Positions 8,154 to 16,635 of a stretch of 64,000 nucleotides of DNA are shown here, in pieces. The position numbers were made by a program, and so were the translations under genes. Under the pieces are notes generated by a model. The model had not been told where the DNA came from, searched no databases, and saw only the letters and a list, made by a program, of their open reading frames with translations. This DNA comes from Pseudolysinimonas_A sp049651805. GTDB lineage: Bacteria; Actinomycetota; Actinomycetes; Actinomycetales; Microbacteriaceae. The first letter of the stretch is position 1. Each line of letters begins with the position of its first letter. The DNA is taken from NCBI RefSeq assembly GCF_049651805.1, contig NZ_JBASCU010000022.1, forward strand, positions 6,476 to 70,475, in the 5' to 3' direction.

Positions 8154-9094
8154 GAGTTCGCCTCCCGTCGCACGACGCGCAGGTAGATGAGGCCGAAGAT
8201 CAGCGCGACGACGACGAGGATCTGGGCGACAGCCGAGCCCATTCCGAGGGCGCGATCACCTTCGAACGCCCACTGGTACGACCACGTCGCGAGGGTGTGC
8301 GAGCTGTTGACGGGGCCGCCCCGCGTGATGATCCAGATGATGTCGAAGGCCTTGAGGGTGTAGACCAGCCCGAGCAGCAGGGTGACCGCGGTGACCGGCC
8401 ACAGCAACGGCATGGTGATCGAGATGAACGACCGCCACGAAGTCGCGCCGTCGATCGCCGCCGCTTCGTAGACGGTGTCGGGGATGTTCTGAAGCCCGCC
8501 GTAGAGCATCACCATGTTGAACGGGATGCCGAGCCAGATGTTGGCGATGATGACGGCCACCAGGGCGAGCTGGGGGGTCGAGATCCAGCCGATGTCGGTG
8601 CCGGCGAACAGGCCGGCGTTGATGATGCCGTAGTCCTGGTGGAACATCCACCGCCAGGTCGTCGCCGAGACGACCACCGGCAACAACCACGGCACGAGCA
8701 CGAGCGATCGCAACACGATCGAGAGCGGGAACCGTCGGGTGAAGAAGACGGCGAGCGCCAACCCGACCACGTACTGCACCGCGAGGGAAACCACGGTGAA
8801 CACGACCGTCTGCCAGGCGACGGCGGCGAAATCCGGGTCGGCGAAGATCTCGAGGTAGTTGCCGAAGCCGATGAACGGCGCTTCGCCGGTGACGAACGAA
8901 CGGGTCGTCCAGTCCTGGGTCGACAGGATGGCCGCGCGAACCAGCGGCACGATCAGGAAGATCGCGATGAAGATCACGACCGGGAGCAGGAACGCCAGCC
9001 CTGCGACCGTCGTCGCGGGTGCCACCGCCCGGCGCCGGGTGGGACTCATGTGAGCCTCACCCGGCGTCGGGCGTTGGGGGACTACATGCGTCAT
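8150..9094 (-). CDS. Carbohydrate ABC transporter permease (MalF-like)
   Basis: This permease of up to 314 residues has six main helices and the EAA loop (EAAAIDGAT). Two starts are possible: the ATG at 9094, nine bases after the binding-protein stop but without a good ribosome site, and the ATG at 9049 (MSPTRRR), which is preceded by GGGTGAGG and would give 299 residues. It pairs with the MalG-like protein to form the membrane channel of the importer. It lies between the binding-protein gene and the MalG-like gene in one operon. Confidence 0.9.
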   Translation of the reverse strand: MTHVVPQRPTPGEAHMSPTRRRAVAPATTVAGLAFLLPVVIFIAIFLIVPLVRAAILSTQDWTTRSFVTGEAPFIGFGNYLEIFADPDFAAVAWQTVVFTVVSLAVQYVVGLALAVFFTRRFPLSIVLRSLVLVPWLLPVVVSATTWRWMFHQDYGIINAGLFAGTDIGWISTPQLALVAVIIANIWLGIPFNMVMLYGGLQNIPDTVYEAAAIDGATSWRSFISITMPLLWPVTAVTLLLGLVYTLKAFDIIWIITRGGPVNSSHTLATWSYQWAFEGDRALGMGSAVAQILVVVALIFGLIYLRVVRREANS

Positions 9095-9103
9095 CGGCGC
9101 ATG

Positions 9104-10306
9104 TTATTCGACCGAGGCCTGGGCAGCCTCAAGTGCCTCACTGGGCGACTTCACGCCGGAGAGGGCTTCCTGAATTGCGGTCGACAGAGCGCGCGACACG
9201 GTCGGGTAGGCGGAGCCCAGGTCTGCCGTGCGGCCTTCGGCCACCGCGATGGCGTCGACCCACGGAACCAGCGCCTCGTTCTCGGCTGCCTGCTTGTCGG
9301 ACTCGGCCGGGTACGGCGATACGTAGCTCTGAGCAGCGATCCACTCGCCCAGATTGCTGGGCTCGATGAGGCACTGCGCGAACTCGGTGCTCGCCGCGAC
9401 CCGGGCTTCGTCACCCGCGACGATCTGGATGAACTCGCCACCGAGCGGGCTCGGGGCGGGGCCGCCGTCGATCGCCGGAATCGGCACGACCGCGTACGGG
9501 ATGCCCGACTCGTTCAGCGCGTTGAGCTGCCAGGTGCCGTTGATCATCATCGCCGCGTTGCCGCTCGCGAACTGGTCACGGATGTCCTGCTGGTTGGCGC
9601 TCAGGTTCGACTGCGAGGCCTGCCCATTGGCGACCCAGTCGGTCCACAGCGTGAGCGCTTCGACCGCCTCCGGCGAGGAGAGATCCTCGAGCGAACCACC
9701 GGCCCCCCACAGGAACGGCTCGAACTGGAACGACGCCTCTTCACCGGCGATCGCCGAGAACGCGATGCCGTACACGTCACCGACGGTGGTGGCGGCGACG
9801 GCAGCCTTGAACTCGTCCCAGTTGGTGGGCGGCTCGACACCCGCGGCGGCGAGCATCTCGGTGTTGTAGAACAGCGCCAGCGTGTTCGACCCGATCGAGC
9901 CGCCGTACTCCTCGCCACCCGACTGGGCGGCGGCGAGGATGTTCTCCCGCTGTTCGCCGACGTCGAGACCCGAGTCGGCGTTCGAGACGAGGAGCCCCGT
10001 TTCGGCGAACTCGGCGACGTTGGGGTTGTCGAGGATGACGAGGTCGGGGGTGCTGCCGCCGCTGGCTGCCTGCAACAGGCTGTCGGCGAGGGCGGCGTCG
10101 GCGGTGCGCTCGATCGAGATGCCGGTTTCTTCTTCACACGCTTCGTAGAGCCGCGCGAGGTGCGATTCGCTGTCGAGGTGGGTGAAGTAGTCCCAGATCG
10201 TCAGGCTGGTGACTTCGTCGCCGCCTCCGTTGGAGGGGGAGCATGCTGCGAGGGTGAACGCGACGCTTCCGGCCAGCAGGCCGGCTGCGATACGGGTGTG
10301 CTTCAT
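9104..10306 (-). CDS. Sugar ABC transporter substrate-binding lipoprotein (MalE/UgpB type)
   Basis: The 400-residue lipoprotein begins MKHTRIAAGL and has its lipidation Cys at residue 22 (LAAC). The mature part starts with an S/G/D-rich linker and then LTIWDYF, a typical first strand of family 1 solute-binding proteins, followed by PTNWDEFKAA. I chose the ATG at 10306; a TTG nine bases upstream is possible. It is the first gene of a three-gene importer read leftward. A short dyad (10383-10394) in the upstream region may bind the regulator. The substrate, probably an oligosaccharide or glycoside, is not determinable. Confidence 0.88.
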   Translation of the reverse strand: MKHTRIAAGLLAGSVAFTLAACSPSNGGGDEVTSLTIWDYFTHLDSESHLARLYEACEEETGISIERTADAALADSLLQAASGGSTPDLVILDNPNVAEFAETGLLVSNADSGLDVGEQRENILAAAQSGGEEYGGSIGSNTLALFYNTEMLAAAGVEPPTNWDEFKAAVAATTVGDVYGIAFSAIAGEEASFQFEPFLWGAGGSLEDLSSPEAVEALTLWTDWVANGQASQSNLSANQQDIRDQFASGNAAMMINGTWQLNALNESGIPYAVVPIPAIDGGPAPSPLGGEFIQIVAGDEARVAASTEFAQCLIEPSNLGEWIAAQSYVSPYPAESDKQAAENEALVPWVDAIAVAEGRTADLGSAYPTVSRALSTAIQEALSGVKSPSEALEAAQASVE

Positions 10307-10382
10307 GTGTGCCAATCCATTCTTCTCTGAAGGGATGCGTCGGTAGTCAGTGGCTCGGGAAATTCTCCACGGATTGGTATGA

Positions 10383-10394
10383 TGTTACACAACA
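10383..10394. promoter_or_regulatory. Possible operator TGTTACACAACA
   Basis: Arms TGTT and AACA flank four bases about 75 bp upstream of the binding-protein start. It lies in the 280-bp gap between this importer and the broken doxX gene and is the only clear dyad there. The arms are short, so confidence is low. Confidence 0.3.
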
Positions 10395-10587
10395 CATGTC
10401 CAGTAGGCTAGTGGGCGGCCCAAATTCGAGGGACGAGGCCACGCCGGATGAGCGGTCCGCCGGCCGGGTGCTTCAGCCACATCTCAAGAAAGTATCGCGA
10501 CGGGACGTTCGGCCATCTCGCGCGCACCCTCCTGCTGCAGGCGTGACCGCGGTCACCCATCGGTGGTCCGAACCAGAAGAGTTCGAC

Positions 10588-11158
10588 ATGACCGCCACCG
10601 TCAGCGCACCCGTACCCGCCCAAGGTGCGACCGCATTCGCCACTCCGACCGGACTCGTCCGGCCCGCCGGCCGATCTGCTCTTGCCATCCTTCGTCCGCC
10701 CAGCCGCTTCACCTTGTTGTGGGCCCTTATCGACAGACGCTCGGGCTCGGATTCTCGACCCGGCGGAGCGCGCCGGGGCCGACCGCGGCACCCCGAGTCA
10801 GGGCCTCCGCAACAGAGACTCCGTGACCAGACCGCTCAAGCCCTCCTTCGCGAGCATCGCCAGCCCCGCGAGCGACGTGCTCTTCATGCTCGAGATGCTC
10901 GGGATCGACGGCGTCGTGGTGCTCGGCATCGGTCTGCGCATCAGTGCGGTCACCGGCACGATCCTCATGGTGGCGATGTACCTCGCCGAATGGCCCTTCG
11001 CGGCGGATGGGTCGTCGACCAACCCGGCCGTCGACTACCACATCATCTACGCGCTCGCCCTCATCGTCGTCGCCGCGACGGCTGCCGGAGACACCTGGGG
11101 CTTGGGCACCTGGTGGAAGTCGCTGCCGTTCGTGCGCACCCAGAAGTGGCTGCACTGA
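10588..11158 (+). pseudogene. Frameshifted DoxX-family membrane protein
   Basis: The reading of a DoxX-type protein is split over three frames. MTATVSAPVP through FTLLWALID is in the first frame from the ATG at 10588. QTLGLGFST follows in a second frame near 10735. PAERAG through the normal C-terminus WKSLPFVRTQKWLH is in a third frame from about 10763, ending with TGA at 11156-11158. The two switches sit where one A and one C appear to be missing from short runs (about 10735 and 10762). DoxX proteins are four-helix membrane proteins of redox or envelope function; this copy should be inactive unless the frameshifts are sequencing errors. Confidence 0.7.
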
Positions 11159-11161
11159 GCG

Positions 11162-12826
11162 CTAGGTGAGGGAAGCCGACGGCAGGTCGAACCAGCGCAG
11201 CCGTTCGAGATCGTCGCCGAGGTCGGCATCCGTCGCCTGCGGAACCGTGTCGGCATCCGGCAGTGACGCGAACAGCGCCCGCGCATGCTCGAGGTAGTCG
11301 GCGAGCACCGACTCGGGCGCGGTGTCGTCGTGCCGCGGGAACGTCATCCGCCCGTCGGCGTCATAGCCCACATCGCTGAGCCGCAGCGGGGGCTCGACCG
11401 GGCCGTTCTCGTGTCGCCACAGGCCAGTCTCGAGTGAGAACCGGTATTGCGGCACGAGCTTCCACCCGAAGTCGGCGACCAGTTCGACCGCCTGCACGAT
11501 GTAGCGGAACACCGTCTCGCTGATGAAGTAGTTGAAGTTGACGCGCACCCAGCCGGGCTTGATTCCCTCGCAGCCGCGGGCGATCTCGCGTTCGTACTCG
11601 TGCGAGGTCTCGATGTCGATGCCGAGCAGCCGGTGTCCGTACGGCCCGGCGCACGAGCATCCGCCCCTCGACTGGATGCCGAACAGGTCGTTGAGGATCG
11701 CGACGACCGCGTTGTGGTGCAGGTACTTGCCGCCGGGGCGCTTCACGACGAACGAGATGATCGACAGCCGCTCCGCCTCGGGATTGCCGAGCACCTGGAT
11801 GTTCGGGTGCTGCTTCCACGACGCCATCGCGCGCGCCAAGAAGTCGTCTTCGACGGCGCGGATCGTGTCGACACCGACGGCATCCTTGAGCCCGAACACC
11901 AGGCCCGCGCGGATCGACTCGATGATCGCCGGCGTTCCGCCCTCCTCGCGATGCGCGGGGTCGGCGAGGTAGCGGTGCTCGAGCTGGTTCACGTAGGCGA
12001 CGGTGCCGCCGCCCACGACATCCGGAACGGAGTTGGTGAGGATGCGGCGGTGCGCGATCAGCACGCCGGGGGTTCCCGGCCCGCCGATGAACTTGTGCGG
12101 CGAGAGGAACACCGCGTCGAAGTCGCCCGCGGCGACGTCGATGTCGACGTACGGGGCGGCGGCCGCGAAGTCCCAGAGGGCGAGGGCTCCGTGATCGTGC
12201 AGGATGCGGGTGACGAGTGAGGTGTCGGTGATGATGCCGGTCACGTTGCTCGCGGCGCTGAACGAGCCGATCTTGAGCGGGCGCTCTGCGTACTGCTCCA
12301 GGGCCGCAGTCAGCGCGTCGATGTCGACGTGCCCGTCGGCATCCTCGGGGATCGTCACCACGTCGGCGATCGACTCGCGCCACGGCAGCTCGTTGCTGTG
12401 GTGCTCGAACGGGCCGATGAAGACGACCGGCTTCTCGGCGGGCGGGATGATGGCGCTCAGCCCGTAAGTGCGGTCGAGGTCGGCCGGGATGCGCAACCCC
12501 AGGATGCCGACCAGCTTGTCGATCGCGGCCGTCGACCCGCTGCCGGTGAAGATCACCACGGTGTCGTCGGTGCCGTGCACGCTGCGGCGGATGGCGGCGC
12601 GGGCATCCTCCCGCAGGCGCGTCGTCTGCAACCCGGTGCCGGAAGATTCGGTGTGGGTGTTCGCGTAGCGCGGCTGCACCTCGTCGCGGATGAAATCCTC
12701 GATGAAGGTCAGCGACCGGCCGCTCGCTGTGTAGTCGGCGTACGTCACGCGGCGGGATCCGAACGGCCCGGGCATCACCTGGTCGTCGCCGATCACCGAT
12801 TCCCGGATGCGGTCGAGCAGAGTCAT
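11162..12826 (-). CDS. Class V aminotransferase-fold PLP enzyme (cysteine desulfurase-like)
   Basis: This is a 554-residue fold-type I PLP enzyme. SPHK places the Schiff-base lysine at 245. NTHTESSGTG near residues 56-65 and SRGGCSCAGPYG with Cys390 and Cys392 resemble SufS/NifS enzymes, whose catalytic Cys lies in an equivalent loop. The protein is about 140 residues longer than a standard cysteine desulfurase because of a C-terminal extension. It may mobilise sulfur or act as a lyase; the substrate is unknown. Its ATG overlaps the HepT stop by four bases, so it is translated as the third gene of the HTH-MntA/HepT operon, an unusual partnership. Confidence 0.82.
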   Translation of the reverse strand: MTLLDRIRESVIGDDQVMPGPFGSRRVTYADYTASGRSLTFIEDFIRDEVQPRYANTHTESSGTGLQTTRLREDARAAIRRSVHGTDDTVVIFTGSGSTAAIDKLVGILGLRIPADLDRTYGLSAIIPPAEKPVVFIGPFEHHSNELPWRESIADVVTIPEDADGHVDIDALTAALEQYAERPLKIGSFSAASNVTGIITDTSLVTRILHDHGALALWDFAAAAPYVDIDVAAGDFDAVFLSPHKFIGGPGTPGVLIAHRRILTNSVPDVVGGGTVAYVNQLEHRYLADPAHREEGGTPAIIESIRAGLVFGLKDAVGVDTIRAVEDDFLARAMASWKQHPNIQVLGNPEAERLSIISFVVKRPGGKYLHHNAVVAILNDLFGIQSRGGCSCAGPYGHRLLGIDIETSHEYEREIARGCEGIKPGWVRVNFNYFISETVFRYIVQAVELVADFGWKLVPQYRFSLETGLWRHENGPVEPPLRLSDVGYDADGRMTFPRHDDTAPESVLADYLEHARALFASLPDADTVPQATDADLGDDLERLRWFDLPSASLT

Positions 12827-13170
12827 GGCGTGCCCTCCAGGTCTTCGGCGGCGGTGCGCAGCTGGGCGACTTGTGCGGCGAAGGCTGCGACGTCCTTCTC
12901 AAGGATCGTGCGCAGCACGTCGCGGTCGACGAAACCGTACTCGTGGGCGATCCGGTTTCGCGTCCCCTTGATCCTGCGCCAGAGCGGATCGGGAATCACG
13001 GACGCGCGCAGGGGCTCGCTGACATGGGCGACGCTGTCGATCGCGGCCGAAAGGCGCAGCGCAGCTGCGTCAAGGACGAGTTGGCTGTCGGCGGTCGCCT
13101 GCAAATGAGCCGCGACGATCTCGAGGTGGCTCGCTGCATCCGCGATCCAGTCCCGGTCTGTGCGTTTCAT
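12823..13170 (-). CDS. hepT: HepT-like toxin (HEPN RNase, DUF86)
   Basis: This 115-residue all-helical protein has the HEPN RNase motif R-x4-H-x-Y at Arg71, His76 and Tyr78 (RNRIAHEY), which forms the RNA-cleaving site in HepT dimers. In known systems the partner nucleotidyltransferase MntA AMPylates the tyrosine of this motif and neutralises the toxin. It is coupled by four-base overlaps to the MntA gene upstream and to the PLP enzyme gene downstream. All catalytic residues are present, so it is probably functional. Confidence 0.88.
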   Translation of the reverse strand: MKRTDRDWIADAASHLEIVAAHLQATADSQLVLDAAALRLSAAIDSVAHVSEPLRASVIPDPLWRRIKGTRNRIAHEYGFVDRDVLRTILEKDVAAFAAQVAQLRTAAEDLEGTP

Positions 13171-13658
13171 AGCGGCACCGACCGGGCGACGAGTTCCGGC
13201 AGCACATCGGCCTTGACCAGGTGCTCGGGAACGACGTCTACCGGAACGCCCAAGAGGTCGGAGAGCTCGAGCCCCAATCCGGTGATCTCGAAGAGACCTG
13301 CAGATGGCATCCGCACCAAGAGGTCGACGTCGCTGCTGTCGTCGTCTTCGCCGAGGGCGACCGACCCGAACACGCGCAGGTTCGTGGCGCCGGCTCCACG
13401 CGCGATGTCGCGCACGTCTCGGCGATGCGCGATCAGACGCCGCCCGATCGGCCCGCGAGCGAGTCGCGCTCGAGCCCGGGCGGTGCGAAGCATCTGCGAG
13501 ACGGCCGGTTGGGTGACGCCGAGAACCTCGGCGATTTCGCTCTGGCTGTGACCCTGTTCTACCGCGCGGACGACCGCTCGCTGCAGTTGTTCCGCGGCGC
13601 GATCACGTTCGCGGTCGGCTTCGGCCAGCTGGAGCAGTGCTGGATCTGCGGGCGGCAT
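13167..13658 (-). CDS. mntA: HTH-nucleotidyltransferase fusion antitoxin (MntA-like)
   Basis: The 163-residue protein combines a helix-turn-helix at about residues 36-57 (SEIAEVLGVTQPAVSQML) with a minimal nucleotidyltransferase domain. The latter shows GSVALGED at 98-105 and DVD with Asp110 and Asp112, the GSx10DxD motif of MntA antitoxins that AMPylate HepT. The added HTH suggests that the antitoxin is also the repressor of its operon. The ATG has an ideal AAGGAGG five bases upstream, which lies partly inside a palindrome that could be its operator. It heads a three-gene operon. Confidence 0.88.
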   Translation of the reverse strand: MPPADPALLQLAEADRERDRAAEQLQRAVVRAVEQGHSQSEIAEVLGVTQPAVSQMLRTARARARLARGPIGRRLIAHRRDVRDIARGAGATNLRVFGSVALGEDDDSSDVDLLVRMPSAGLFEITGLGLELSDLLGVPVDVVPEHLVKADVLPELVARSVPL

Positions 13659-13666
13659 CCGATCCT

Positions 13667-13683
13667 CCTTGCCATAAGCAAGG
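13667..13683 (-). promoter_or_regulatory. Palindrome at the mntA-hepT promoter and ribosome site
   Basis: CCTTGC-CATAA-GCAAGG is a perfect 6+5+6 dyad. On the minus strand a TATAAC -10 box overlaps its outer edge, and the AAGGAGG ribosome site begins in its inner arm. Binding of the HTH antitoxin here would block both transcription and access to the start. Confidence 0.6.
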
Positions 13684-13898
13684 TTATACCTGGCCGGTCA
13701 GATGCACACCCCGTGCGGACAAGTGCGAGCAGTCGCGGCCCGGGCAGATAGGTGAGCCACGGTGGGCGGTGCTCAACGCCAGGCCCGTACGGTCGGCGAC
13801 GTAGAAGCTGCCGCCGAGCGAGACGCGAGCATCCACGTCGCTCGCTGGCAGCCACTTGCGGAAGGCCGCGTCCGTGCTTCTTGCCCGCTTCGAAAGGA

Positions 13899-14056
13899 TT
13901 GCACCCGGGCATCATCGGCGACAGCCCGTTCTGGGCGGGCCGGGCGGCGAGCTCGCGACTATGGCCGACGTCGTCGACGCCGTCCTGTTCCTCCTGCGCA
14001 ATCGAGGAGTCTCCGGCACGCAGCTCTACGTCGACCGCGGATGGGCACTCACGTAG
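13899..14056 (+). pseudogene. Remnant of an SDR-family gene (3' end)
   Basis: LHPGIIGDSPFWAGR at 13899-13943 is in one frame and GELATMADVVDAVLFLL to LYVDRGWALT and TAG at 14056 in another. These are consecutive pieces of the C-terminal third of a short-chain dehydrogenase, with a small deletion and a frame change between them. The rest of the gene is missing. The 215 bp upstream (13684-13898) hold no convincing gene. It is a decayed fragment next to the intact SDR gene of the fucose operon. Confidence 0.6.
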
Positions 14057-14070
14057 CGGTACGGGAAGGA

Positions 14071-14820
14071 TCAGTTGCGCACCCGAAGATGCGTCACCCC
14101 GCCGTCGACCTCGAGTGCGGTGCCCGTCGTCGCGCTCGACCGCGGGCTCGCCAGGAACACGATCGCATCCGCCACCTCGCGCGGGGTGACCATGCGCCCG
14201 ATCGCCTGGCGCGCATCCATCGCCGCACGTTCGGCCACGGGGTCGTCGAAGGTCTGCAGCAGGCGGTCGACGAATTCGGTCGCGACGGTGCCGGGGCTCA
14301 CCGCGTTCACCCGGATGCCCTCGCCGACGTGATCGGTCGCCATGGCGAACGTGAGCGACAGCACGGCGCCCTTGGATGCCGAATACAGCGCCCGACGCGG
14401 CAGGCCGTTGAGGGCGGCGATCGAGCAAACGTTGACGACCGCGGCGTGGTCGGACCGCCGCAGCCACGGCAGCACGGCGGCGGTCACCCGAGCCATGCCG
14501 GTGACGTTGACGTCGAGCACGCGCGCCCAGTCGGCGTCGTCGTTTTCTTCGACCGTGCCGACGGCGGCGATCCCCGCGTTGTTGACGAGGATGTCGAGGC
14601 CGCCGAACTCCGCGGTCAGCGCCTCGACGGCAGCCGCGATGGAGGCCCGATCGCGCACGTCGACGGCGTACCCGTGCAGCCCGTCGGGCAGCTCATCCAC
14701 CGACAGGTCGAACACGCACACCGTCGCACCCTGGGCGGCGAGGGTGCGGGCGGTCTCCGCGCCGATACCCGCCGCTCCCCCGGTGACGACGGCGACGAGA
14801 CCGTCGAGGTCCCGTGTCAT
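14071..14820 (-). CDS. SDR oxidoreductase, probable 2-keto-3-deoxy-L-fuconate dehydrogenase
   Basis: This 249-residue classical SDR has the NAD-binding TGGAAGIG at 13-20, NNAG at 80-83, Ser133, Tyr146 and Lys150 (YSASK). It is the last gene of an operon whose other members fit L-fucose oxidation, where an SDR oxidises 2-keto-3-deoxy-L-fuconate to the 2,4-diketo acid. The function is inferred from context, since SDR sequences alone do not show the substrate. The ATG overlaps the stop of the hydrolase gene by four bases. Confidence 0.8.
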   Translation of the reverse strand: MTRDLDGLVAVVTGGAAGIGAETARTLAAQGATVCVFDLSVDELPDGLHGYAVDVRDRASIAAAVEALTAEFGGLDILVNNAGIAAVGTVEENDDADWARVLDVNVTGMARVTAAVLPWLRRSDHAAVVNVCSIAALNGLPRRALYSASKGAVLSLTFAMATDHVGEGIRVNAVSPGTVATEFVDRLLQTFDDPVAERAAMDARQAIGRMVTPREVADAIVFLASPRSSATTGTALEVDGGVTHLRVRN

Positions 14821-15665
14821 GCGGCCACCAGCGTCTGGCGTGCCCGGCCGAGTCCGTCGATCTCGAGCTCTACGACATCCCCCGCTCGCAGGTAGGGCTG
14901 ATCGGCACGCCCGAGTGCGACGCCCGACGGGGTGCCGGTGTTGATGAGGTCGCCGGGGTGCAGCACCATGAACTGGCTCAGGTACCAGATGAGGTAGGGC
15001 ACATCGAAGATCATGTCGGAGGTGTTGCCGCTCTGCATCTGCCGGCCGTTGACCCAGAGCCGCAGCTCGAGGGCGCGGGGATCTTCCACCTCGTCAGCGG
15101 TCACCAGGTGCGGCCCGAGCGGGTTGAAGGTCTCGCAGCTCTTGCCTTTGTCCCACTGGCCGCCGCGCTCGAGCTGGAACTCGCGCTCCGAGACATCGTG
15201 CGACACGACGTAACCGGCAATGAGGGCTTCAGCCTCGGTAGGGGATGCGAGATAGCGTGCCTCACCCGCCAGCACGACGCCGAGTTCGACCTCCCAGTCG
15301 GTCTTCACCGAACCACGCGGGATGAGCACGTCGTCGAACGGGCCGACCACCGTCGAGGGGTCTTTGAGGAACAGCACCGGTTCGGCGGGGATCTCGGCGC
15401 CCGTCTCTTCGACGTGCCCGCGGTAGTTCAGCCCGATGCAGACGATCTTCCCCGGCTGCACCGGCGCGGCCACCCGCATCCCGGCCGCGCCGGCCAGTTC
15501 GGTCAGTGTCCCGCGGGCGAGTGCCTCCGAGACGGCACGGATGCCGTCGGCGGCGAAGAAGGCGCGATCGATCGCAGGGGTGATGGGTCGCAGATCGAAA
15601 CTGCGCCCCACGACCTGCACCACCGGGATCTGAGCGGTCGGGTCTCCGAGCTGTCCGAGGATCAC
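14817..15665 (-). CDS. Fumarylacetoacetase-fold hydrolase, probable 2,4-diketo-3-deoxy-L-fuconate hydrolase
   Basis: This 282-residue protein has the FAH fold: CIGLNYRGHVEE, EPVLFLKDPSTVVGP, DWEVELGVV with the metal-binding acidic residues, and GDLINTGTPSGV. Members cleave C-C bonds of diketo acids with a divalent metal. In the oxidative fucose route this enzyme splits 2,4-diketo-3-deoxy-L-fuconate into pyruvate and lactate. I chose the GTG at 15665, which overlaps the stop of the upstream gene (GTGA); the frame is open further upstream but only over the coding region of the lactonase. Coupled both upstream and downstream. Confidence 0.85.
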   Translation of the reverse strand: MILGQLGDPTAQIPVVQVVGRSFDLRPITPAIDRAFFAADGIRAVSEALARGTLTELAGAAGMRVAAPVQPGKIVCIGLNYRGHVEETGAEIPAEPVLFLKDPSTVVGPFDDVLIPRGSVKTDWEVELGVVLAGEARYLASPTEAEALIAGYVVSHDVSEREFQLERGGQWDKGKSCETFNPLGPHLVTADEVEDPRALELRLWVNGRQMQSGNTSDMIFDVPYLIWYLSQFMVLHPGDLINTGTPSGVALGRADQPYLRAGDVVELEIDGLGRARQTLVAA

Positions 15666-16528
15666 ACCGCGTCCTTGCGAGTGCGCGCCAGGTAGACGCT
15701 CTCGGCGGTTCCGCTCCACACGGCGGCGGCATCCTCGGCGCTGAGGGCGGCGAGCACCTCGGTCACGATGTCGAGCCACCGCTCGAACCCACCTCCGAGG
15801 TTGAGCACGGGCCAGTCGCTGCCGAACATGCAGCGGGTCGGGCCGAACGCCTCGAGGGCGTGGTTCAACCAGGGGGCGAGCGCGACGCCCGTGCGCAGGC
15901 CTGGTGCGGCCTCGGTGAGCAGGCCCGACAGCTTCACGACGACGTTCGGCAGGGCCGCGAGGCGCGTCATGTCAGCCGCCCACGACGAGAAGGCGTCGGC
16001 CGCGATCGTGGGCTTGCCGAGGTGGTCGAGTACGAACTGCACCTCGGGGCACCGCTCGACCAGATCGATCACCGCCGGAAAGTGCAGCTGGCGGATGCAC
16101 AGATCCATCGTGAAGTCGTGGGCGGCGAGCGCCTGCACGCCCCGTACGAAGTCGGGGGAGGTCGCGACCTCCGGCGGCTCGTCCTGAAGCAGGCGACGCA
16201 CACCTGCCACGAGCGGCAGGTCCGCGAGCGCCGCGAGGTGCGGGGGCAACGCGACGGGCACCTCGAGGGGGGCGAACGCCACGATGGCTTCGACGCGGGC
16301 GCTGTCGGTGGCCAGCCCCGAGAACCAGCGCGCCTCGGCGAGACCCTGCTCGGGCAGGCAGTCGGCCTGCACGGCGACGATCGCGTCGGCGGCCCATCCC
16401 GTCGCCCCGAGATCGCGCGGCAGGTGGGAGGGCTGAAGCAGCGCGTCGGCTTCGTCGAGCCATGGGTTGCTGAGGCCTTCGCGGTCCCAGAAGTGCACGT
16501 GGCTGTCGATAATGCGGGGCTTGTTCAC
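15662..16528 (-). CDS. Amidohydrolase family, probable L-fuconolactonase
   Basis: This 288-residue TIM-barrel hydrolase of the amidohydrolase_2 type starts IIDSHVHFWD with the HxH metal motif, continues VRRLLQDEP and VLDHLGKP, and ends with FGSDWPV, the Asp that activates water. This is the layout of COG3618 sugar lactonases such as fuconolactonase, which open L-fucono-1,5-lactone. The GTG start has a GAAGG site. It is transcribed with the binding-protein gene upstream, after a stem-loop, and is coupled to the FAH-fold gene. A paralogue of the same family sits at 47 kb. Confidence 0.85.
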   Translation of the reverse strand: MNKPRIIDSHVHFWDREGLSNPWLDEADALLQPSHLPRDLGATGWAADAIVAVQADCLPEQGLAEARWFSGLATDSARVEAIVAFAPLEVPVALPPHLAALADLPLVAGVRRLLQDEPPEVATSPDFVRGVQALAAHDFTMDLCIRQLHFPAVIDLVERCPEVQFVLDHLGKPTIAADAFSSWAADMTRLAALPNVVVKLSGLLTEAAPGLRTGVALAPWLNHALEAFGPTRCMFGSDWPVLNLGGGFERWLDIVTEVLAALSAEDAAAVWSGTAESVYLARTRKDAV

Positions 16529-16570
16529 TCGATACCTTCAGAAATTCGTCAGTACGCCCGTACGGCCGCC

Positions 16571-16604
16571 GTGTCGGTCGAGGTGGGGGAGACTCGACCG
16601 ACAC
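16571..16604 (-). other. Intercistronic stem-loop
   Basis: GTGTCGGTCGAG and CTCGACCGACAC form a perfect 12-bp stem around a 10-base loop, without a T-run. It follows the binding-protein gene and precedes the lactonase gene, so it probably stabilises the importer message and reduces readthrough. Confidence 0.65.
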
Positions 16605-16635
16605 GACGGCGCGTGTCGGGGGATACCGGCCGGTG

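Noticed and set aside
8297..10330. A 677-codon open frame on the plus strand antisense to the MalEFG-type importer
   Set aside because: It mirrors codon bias of the real minus-strand genes, is very rich in Arg, Asp and Gly, has no domain and crosses two gene junctions.
13684..13898. Possible minus-strand gene remnant between mntA and the SDR fragment
   Set aside because: A stretch reading VSLGGSFYVADRTGLAL is suggestive, but I could not tie it to a family or find a start or stop that fits.
13762..14895. A 377-codon plus-strand frame across the SDR remnant and SDR gene
   Set aside because: It overlaps an intact SDR gene on the other strand and lacks motifs; only the short SDR remnant at 13899-14056 is supported there.
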